From assembly GCF_034702125.1 (NCBI RefSeq), contig NC_085866.1:16079815-16143814 (forward strand): a DNA stretch of 64,000 nucleotides, given 5' to 3'. The translations under genes and the position numbers were made by a program. The DNA comes from Engraulis encrasicolus. Lineage: Eukaryota > Chordata > Actinopteri > Clupeiformes > Engraulidae. The notes beneath the pieces are model-generated. The model ran no database searches. It was not told where the DNA came from and was given only the letters and a program-made list of their open reading frames with translations. Shown piece after piece: positions 60,201-64,000 of this stretch. Positions within the stretch are counted from its first letter, which is position 1. Every line of letters starts with the position of its first letter.

Positions 60201-63200
60201 TTCTCGGGCGCGTGAGAGGCGGAGGTTGATTGAAGAGCAGGAGGCCCTTGCTTCCCAACTCCTACAGCAGGTGAGCCACGTACACCTTCACTGTACTCTG
60301 CAGCCTCATCTTTATGCTCTAACTCTGTTGAAAAGAATGTAGTATTAATTAGATAAGACTGTAAATTTTTCAAAACAGCCTATGAGACTATTAACAAAAT
60401 ACGATGCAACAAAAACGTTTTACATGGTTTTGCTAATATCGTAGATTTTCAAATATTCTTGGTAGCTCTGGAGAGTAATTACATGCTAGACATGGGATCA
60501 CCACAGTTAATCGCTGCTGAGTGAACATCTTGGATTTGACTTGTGTTTGACGTAACTGTCTCTGCTCTGTGTTGCCGTAGCGACTGACTGAGGAGGTTGG
60601 GCGTAGTTCTGTGGAGCTGCAGGTGAGGGTACCGCTGGAGAAGGAGGTTCCGCTCGCCCCCATCCCCCCCGAACCCACACCAGCAGAAGAGGAACCAGAG
60701 TTCCCTGAGCTCACCGAGGTGTGTGCGCGTGTGTTCATATGTTTTAGTATATCACTTGGTATAGCTGAAGGACTGATTAATTAAGGATTTACTGTAGGTT
60801 GCTCAGAATTTAAGGGTTTCTTAAATGTAACAATGATTAATTGCCATACTGGTTAAAGTGTTCATTATCTTTTTTTCATTATTGATCATTGCCTTAATTA
60901 TGACTTCATTACTGCAGTCTAATTTATTGCGTGCTGTGCGTGCTTGCCTGTGGTGTGTGTTTGTGTGTAGGGAATGGAGGTAGAGGTGACCAAAGCCCTG
61001 CGTGGGGGTAATCAGGACGAGGTTCTGAGCGAAGGTTTCCGTCTGACCATCACACGCAAAGACCTACAGACTCTCAGCCATCTCAACTGGCTGAACGACG
61101 AGGTGAGGGGAAGGTTTATAGTTTAAACAGATCCACCGTAGTATCAGATATGAAACCAGCCTTTGATCAAGGTTTAGGCAGTGTTCGAAATAGTTTGGAT
61201 TGAATGTTATTTAAAGAAAAAAAGAATGGTGTTTGATAGACGTGAATGCCAAGTACACAGTCATGCACAATTGACATTCTAATCAAATTAATGATTGAAC
61301 TAGAAATGCACTCAGAGAGTGCAGACCTCCGCCAAGGTAACTGTTTGATATAACATTTGACTGTTACACCCTCTTATTTTTCAAGTCTTTCTGCTTTGTT
61401 TTTGTGAAGTTAGAAGCTGGAATGTTAAAATTAGCCCCTATCCCGCAAAAGTTGTCTCTTTTTAAAAACATTCCTTGATCCGGATCACCACCAAAGTTGA
61501 ATCACTTGTTTTGTTTGTCATTTCCAACAATTCCCCAAAGTTTCATCCAAATCTGTGCATAACGTTTTGAGTTATCCTGCTGACGGACAGACACAGACAA
61601 ACAAACCAACGCGACTGAAAACATAACCTCCTTGGTGGAGGAATTAAGCCTTCTAGTTTTTGGGCTAAATTTTCAATGAGCACATACAGCCGTCTCCAAA
61701 AGTTTTGTCGCCTTTCCATCTGTTTGGAACAACAGCTAATAACCTCGCCTATCGAACCTAAAGTCGCCTATCGAACATAATGTGAAAATGAGCAGATAAG
61801 TCACTTCAAAACACTCAAATACGCATCAGGTGTCATACTTCATCACTGATTCACTCTCACCTCTCCAGAAAATCAACGTTGGCCTTAGGTGTATGTTTAG
61901 GGTCATTGTAATCATGGAAAGCAACACAATGGAGGTCAATGACAGATGGTGACATATTCGCTATTTGTAGAGCAATACATGTTTAAAGTCATTATTTAAT
62001 TAATGATAAAATCCCTCAAACACCAGCAGCGTTCATTCAGTTCCACATTAGAGCTGTATCCATACCATGTTTCACTTTAGGCACCATGTATTTTTTTCAT
62101 ATTCAACACCATACAGTTATGATGATATCTGTTTTAAAATGATTGATCTTGGGATCATGACTTCAGAGTATGAGTCCTATTAGCCTTCATTTTTGTCAAA
62201 ATTAGGCTTGACCAACTCTTGGCCGGCTTTTTTTGTGACAGAACAGTGGGAGAGACTTCTTTGGTGTTGGAGATGAAGAATATGAAAAATGACATGGTGC
62301 CTAAAGTCCAACATGGTATGGATACAGCTCTTATGTGGAGCTGAATGAAAGCTGTACTTCATGTACCCTCTTAGTGTAATGTAATGTAATGTGTGTCCTG
62401 CAGGTGATCAACTTCTACATGAACCTGCTGGTGGAGCGCAGCAAGCGAGTGGACCTACCGTCCGTCTACACCTTCAACACCTTCTTCTTCCCCAAGCTGC
62501 GCAGCGCCGGCTTCAACGCGGTCCGACGCTGGACCAAGAAGGTCGACCTCTTCTCCCACGACATACTCCTGGTGCCCGTACACCTCGGGGTGCACTGGTG
62601 CCTCTCGGTGAGTGTTTGCACTGCTAACATGAACATAGTGCCGTGTACAGATCAGGAGCGAATGGAGCGACGGAAGTCATTATTTCTCTATGGAGGGCAC
62701 GCGACCAGTGCTACCAAAGCGAATTCGCCAGGGGCGAAGCTTCCTGAGCGACCAGAGCAAATTTTAAGGTGGGGGGCGGGGCACTCAGGCAGACAGACTC
62801 AATACATGATTGACAGATTTGACACAACATAACAGAACAGATTGTATATTTCCCCTTAGCCGTTCACCTCGGGGTGCACTGGTGTCTCTCAGTGACTGTA
62901 TCCCGGGTATCTCTGGGAGCCCCACATCCCAGTGTTGTTTTAGTTAATCTTAACTTGAAAGATTACTGGACAATTAGCGCCTTCCTGGCAGCCTCCAGAG
63001 CTGGTATGTGAATGTGTATGTGTATTTGAAAGCACTTTGTGTCAACTGTATGGATGTGATATTGTACTGTATAAATACATGTTGTTGTTGTTGTTGTTGT
63101 TAGCTGTGCTAACCTGTCTCTTTGAAACACGTGGCCTACATCCAGCCCGTTACTGTTAAGACAACACTGTTAGGATTAGACAAGCCTGGTGGCTCGCAGG

Positions 63201-63776
63201 GAATCTGCTTGCCATACATTCGTAGCATGTGGAGCACCATGTCCACTAGAATGCTGCTGCATAGTTTATTGCCGCTGCAAATTGGGCTATTTGTTTCTCA
63301 GCAGTGCAACTGTCTTTAATTAGTTGTTAACATCTGCACTTAACCTCCATAAAAAGCCTGTCTATACTGTCTGCAGAGATGATGTCATAGCTCCAAAAGT
63401 TTTCCACTCTCGTCTCGTGTTCACTTCTGCCCTTTACTCTGAATGTACTGTAGCCACAAGCAACTGCAAGCAACCTTGTAGCCACAGACCATGACACAAT
63501 GTCAGGACAGAGGGCAAGCCAGGCAGAGTCTGAACTTCATATTACTGTATTTCAGTATTGCAGTAACAGAGTATTCCGAAACAAAACCCTTCATTTGCCC
63601 TCCACTGTTTTAGGCTAACGTAAAGGCGTTGTGGCTAAGCTGACTATTTAATTGCAGAACATTCCCTTATGTCTCTGTCTCTGTTCTTCTCTGCAGGTTA
63701 TAGACTTTCGGAAAAAGACCATCTGGTATTTGGACTCGATGGGTGGGCGTGACAATAACGCATGTGGAATATTGCT
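48219..63776 (+). CDS. senp1: SUMO protease senp1, 3' end missing
   Basis: Fifteen exons: 48219-48352, 49600-49655, 49754-49986, 51852-51930, 52236-52434, 57417-57561, 58120-58238, 59187-59500, 59870-59933, 60042-60080, 60186-60270, 60581-60718, 60971-61102, 62404-62607, 63697-63776. They sum to 2021 nt in one frame (673 codons plus 2 nt) and the gene continues past the window. SENP1 is a nuclear C48 cysteine protease that matures SUMO and removes it from targets. Seen: a basic motif SRKRRND, Asp-Pro repeats, candidate SUMO-interacting cores ([15 protein letters not shown]), the SENP1 block [20 protein letters not shown], and the protease domain from GNQDEVLSE with the catalytic His in HLGVHWCL and Asp in YLDSMGG. 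The Cys exon lies beyond the edge. The catalytic part is closer to SENP1 than SENP2; the N-terminus is SENP2-like. Confidence 0.93.
49992..50223 (-). mobile_element. tRNA-derived SINE, reverse copy
   Basis: The mirror image of 40732-40958: an (ACATT)n tail at the left, then CAGGGTATTGGTTACAGTCC, GGGCACTTCAGCCATGG, box B as GATTCGAACC and box A as CCACTAGGCCACGGC. It begins only about 6 nt after the donor of senp1 exon 3. Confidence 0.8.
50607..51339. mobile_element. Harbinger-like MITE, 733 bp
   Basis: The left end AGGGGGATTCATACTT and a right end whose complement reads AGGGCTCTGCATACTT are flanked by TTA at 50604-50606 and 51340-51342, as in PIF/Harbinger elements. The interior is CpG-rich, with paired GCGACCTCACTCGCGCC-type ends, and holds a 15-bp tandem repeat. 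Confidence 0.6.
50702..50762. repeat. 15-bp tandem repeat, four copies
   Basis: GCCGTGGCGCGAGCT is repeated almost exactly four times within the Harbinger-like element. It is preceded by CACGTG and TGACGTCA words. Confidence 0.9.
52540..52700. repeat. Dispersed repeat with ACGTTTCGGAGCTAG
   Basis: A segment (ggaggcgcacacaaggc, gacgtttcggagctagtcc, tctcaatgtctcc) of a kind repeated in vertebrate genomes. Something related (ACATTTCGGGCCAACACGG) is at 3095-3125. The family is not named. Confidence 0.4.
53821..54250. mobile_element. hAT-type element
   Basis: A 430-bp element with termini TAGGGGTGTGCAAAATAATC and CCAAAACCCATCCCTA. It has an exact 8-bp duplication GTGTGGTG at 53813-53820 and 54251-54258. 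The interior has repeated ATCGCAATGCATC words. Confidence 0.82.
55044..57005. mobile_element. hAT-type element, 1.96 kb
   Basis: The ends CAGGGCTTGAAAACGAAA and GAACCGGTTCGGAGCCCTG are flanked by an exact 8-bp duplication GTGTGCAG (55036-55043 and 57006-57013). Both subterminal zones are dense in GTTCCG/CGTTCC words. No convincing transposase frame was found, so it is likely non-autonomous or decayed. Confidence 0.82.
57061..57320. repeat. Second copy of GTGAAAGTGAA-type repeat
   Basis: Shares TTGTCATTGTGA, CACTCCACAGCACACAAGTG and GGGGGCAGCCCCCAATGGCG with 15949-16108. It extends further through GGGGGAGAGCACTGGTTGAT. It lies about 100 bp before senp1 exon 6. Confidence 0.7.
57700..57912 (+). 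repeat. L2/Rex1-type LINE 3' tail
   Basis: The segment ends taagcacattgagcttt, gtatgaaatgtgctaaac and AAATAAAG. It is related to the reverse complement of 1043-1100 at the end of the LINE copy. Confidence 0.55.
58269..58291. repeat. (GTA)n trinucleotide repeat
   Basis: About seven GTA units in senp1 intron 7. Confidence 0.9.
58399..58902. mobile_element. Harbinger-like MITE, 504 bp
   Basis: The termini AGGGCCGTACACACATGTCG and CGACGTGTGTGTACGGCCCT are flanked by TTA at 58396-58398 and 58903-58905. No coding capacity is seen. It lies in senp1 intron 7. Confidence 0.8.
59028..59128. repeat. Imperfect inverted repeat with (CA)n
   Basis: AATATTGTGCATGTGTGTGT on the left pairs with ACACACACATGCACAATATT on the right, and TTCTAATAA pairs with TTATTAGAA inside. 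The (CA)n arm has expanded on one side. It ends 58 nt before senp1 exon 8. Confidence 0.75.
61310..61660. repeat. Dispersed repeat, CTCCGCCAAGG type
   Basis: The block runs from gtgcagacctccgccaagg through ccttgatccggatcaccacc and gagttatcctgctgacggac to ataacctccttggtggagg. This pattern is common in fish genomes and looks like a retroelement-derived unit with complementary ends (CCTCCGCCAAGG / CCTTGGTGGAGG). Confidence 0.55.
61684..61775. mobile_element. Tc1-type MITE end, relative of mfsd5 MITE
   Basis: TACAGCCGTCTCCAAAAG followed by ttttgtcgcctttccatctg matches one arm of the foldback MITE at 33258-33553. Only this end is clear. Confidence 0.55.
62032..62349. mobile_element. MITE with about 58-bp inverted termini
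   Basis: TTCATTCAGTTCCACATTAG.. and its complement ..TTATGTGGAGCTGAATGAA pair through GAGCTGTATCCATACCATGT. The arms are 62032-62089 and 62292-62349. It lies about 55 nt before senp1 exon 14. Confidence 0.7.
62860..62895 (+). pseudogene. senp1: Partial copy of senp1 exon 14 end
   Basis: Thirty-six bases nearly identical to 62576-62611, which is the last part of exon 14 plus its donor. The core CACCTCGGGGTGCACTGGTG, coding the catalytic His segment, is intact. The copy follows a CCCCTTAG acceptor-like site, but its donor reads GTGACT instead of GTGAGT. Confidence 0.7.
63080..63102. repeat. (GTT)n trinucleotide repeat
   Basis: About seven GTT units in senp1 intron 14, following a segment that ends like an L2-type retroelement tail (AAAGCACTTTGTGTCAACTG). 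Confidence 0.85.
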
Positions 63777-64000
63777 GTAAGTTCTCCTTCATTTTTGTTT
63801 TATCTACATTGCGTCATATAGTGTCCTGTACTGCATTCAAGAAAGCCATTTCTTACTCTTAAATGTGCCTGGAAGCACCTAATATATTACCAGAGTTGTA
63901 TGTCTCTCTATAACCACCAAGTGAACTTTTGTGCCGTTTGACCGTTACTATAGTATAACAACTACAGTGAAAGTAAGCTTTTTTTTTTAAATCTTAAAGT

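Noticed and set aside
48219..63776. Calling the protease senp2
   Set aside because: The N-terminus resembles SENP2, but the [17 protein letters not shown] block and protease-domain residues match SENP1.

Overview
The window is eukaryotic and reads as teleost fish genomic DNA. It has long introns with canonical GT/AG borders, many (CA)n and (CT)n microsatellites, a Tc1 transposon, hAT and Harbinger-like MITEs, a Rex1/L2-type LINE and tRNA-derived SINEs. The palindrome TAGGCCTA is strikingly common. From memory only, that word together with the repeat mix suggests a clupeiform-like fish; this is a weak guess.

Four protein-coding genes lie on the + strand, and I reconstructed them exon by exon in a consistent reading frame. 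(1) A Rev-erb nuclear receptor, best called nr1d4, at 7643-23133: 8 coding exons, 642 aa. (2) mfsd5, the molybdate-anion transporter of the major facilitator superfamily, at 31794-33874: 2 coding exons, 493 aa. (3) faim2, a TMBIM-family Fas-apoptosis inhibitor, at 38525-45517: 12 exons, 277 aa. (4) senp1, a SUMO protease, at 48219-63776 and beyond: 15 exons seen, 673 codons plus 2 nt, running off the right edge before the catalytic cysteine.

Layout: 1-6.7 kb is repeat-rich intergenic DNA. 6.7-7.6 kb is the nr1d4 promoter and first exon. 7.7-13.9 kb is a large nr1d4 intron with several CACGTG E-boxes and a CpG-rich island. 14-23 kb holds the DNA-binding and ligand-binding exons. 23-31 kb is 3' UTR and intergenic DNA with hAT MITEs. 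31-34 kb is mfsd5. 34-38 kb is intergenic and carries an apparently intact Tc1 element. 38.5-47 kb is faim2, with a 1.4-kb foldback transposon in intron 9. 47-64 kb is senp1, whose introns hold two hAT elements, two Harbinger-like elements and a splice-acceptor-like minisatellite.

The four genes do not form one pathway. Their company is informative because MFSD5, FAIM2, SENP1 and RARG lie on human chromosome 12q13. Rev-erb alpha and beta sit beside RARA/THRA and RARB/THRB. A Rev-erb gene in the RARG paralogon is what is expected of the third ohnolog, nr1d4, kept in fish and missing from mammals. No rRNA, genuine tRNA, CRISPR or bacterial-type feature was seen.
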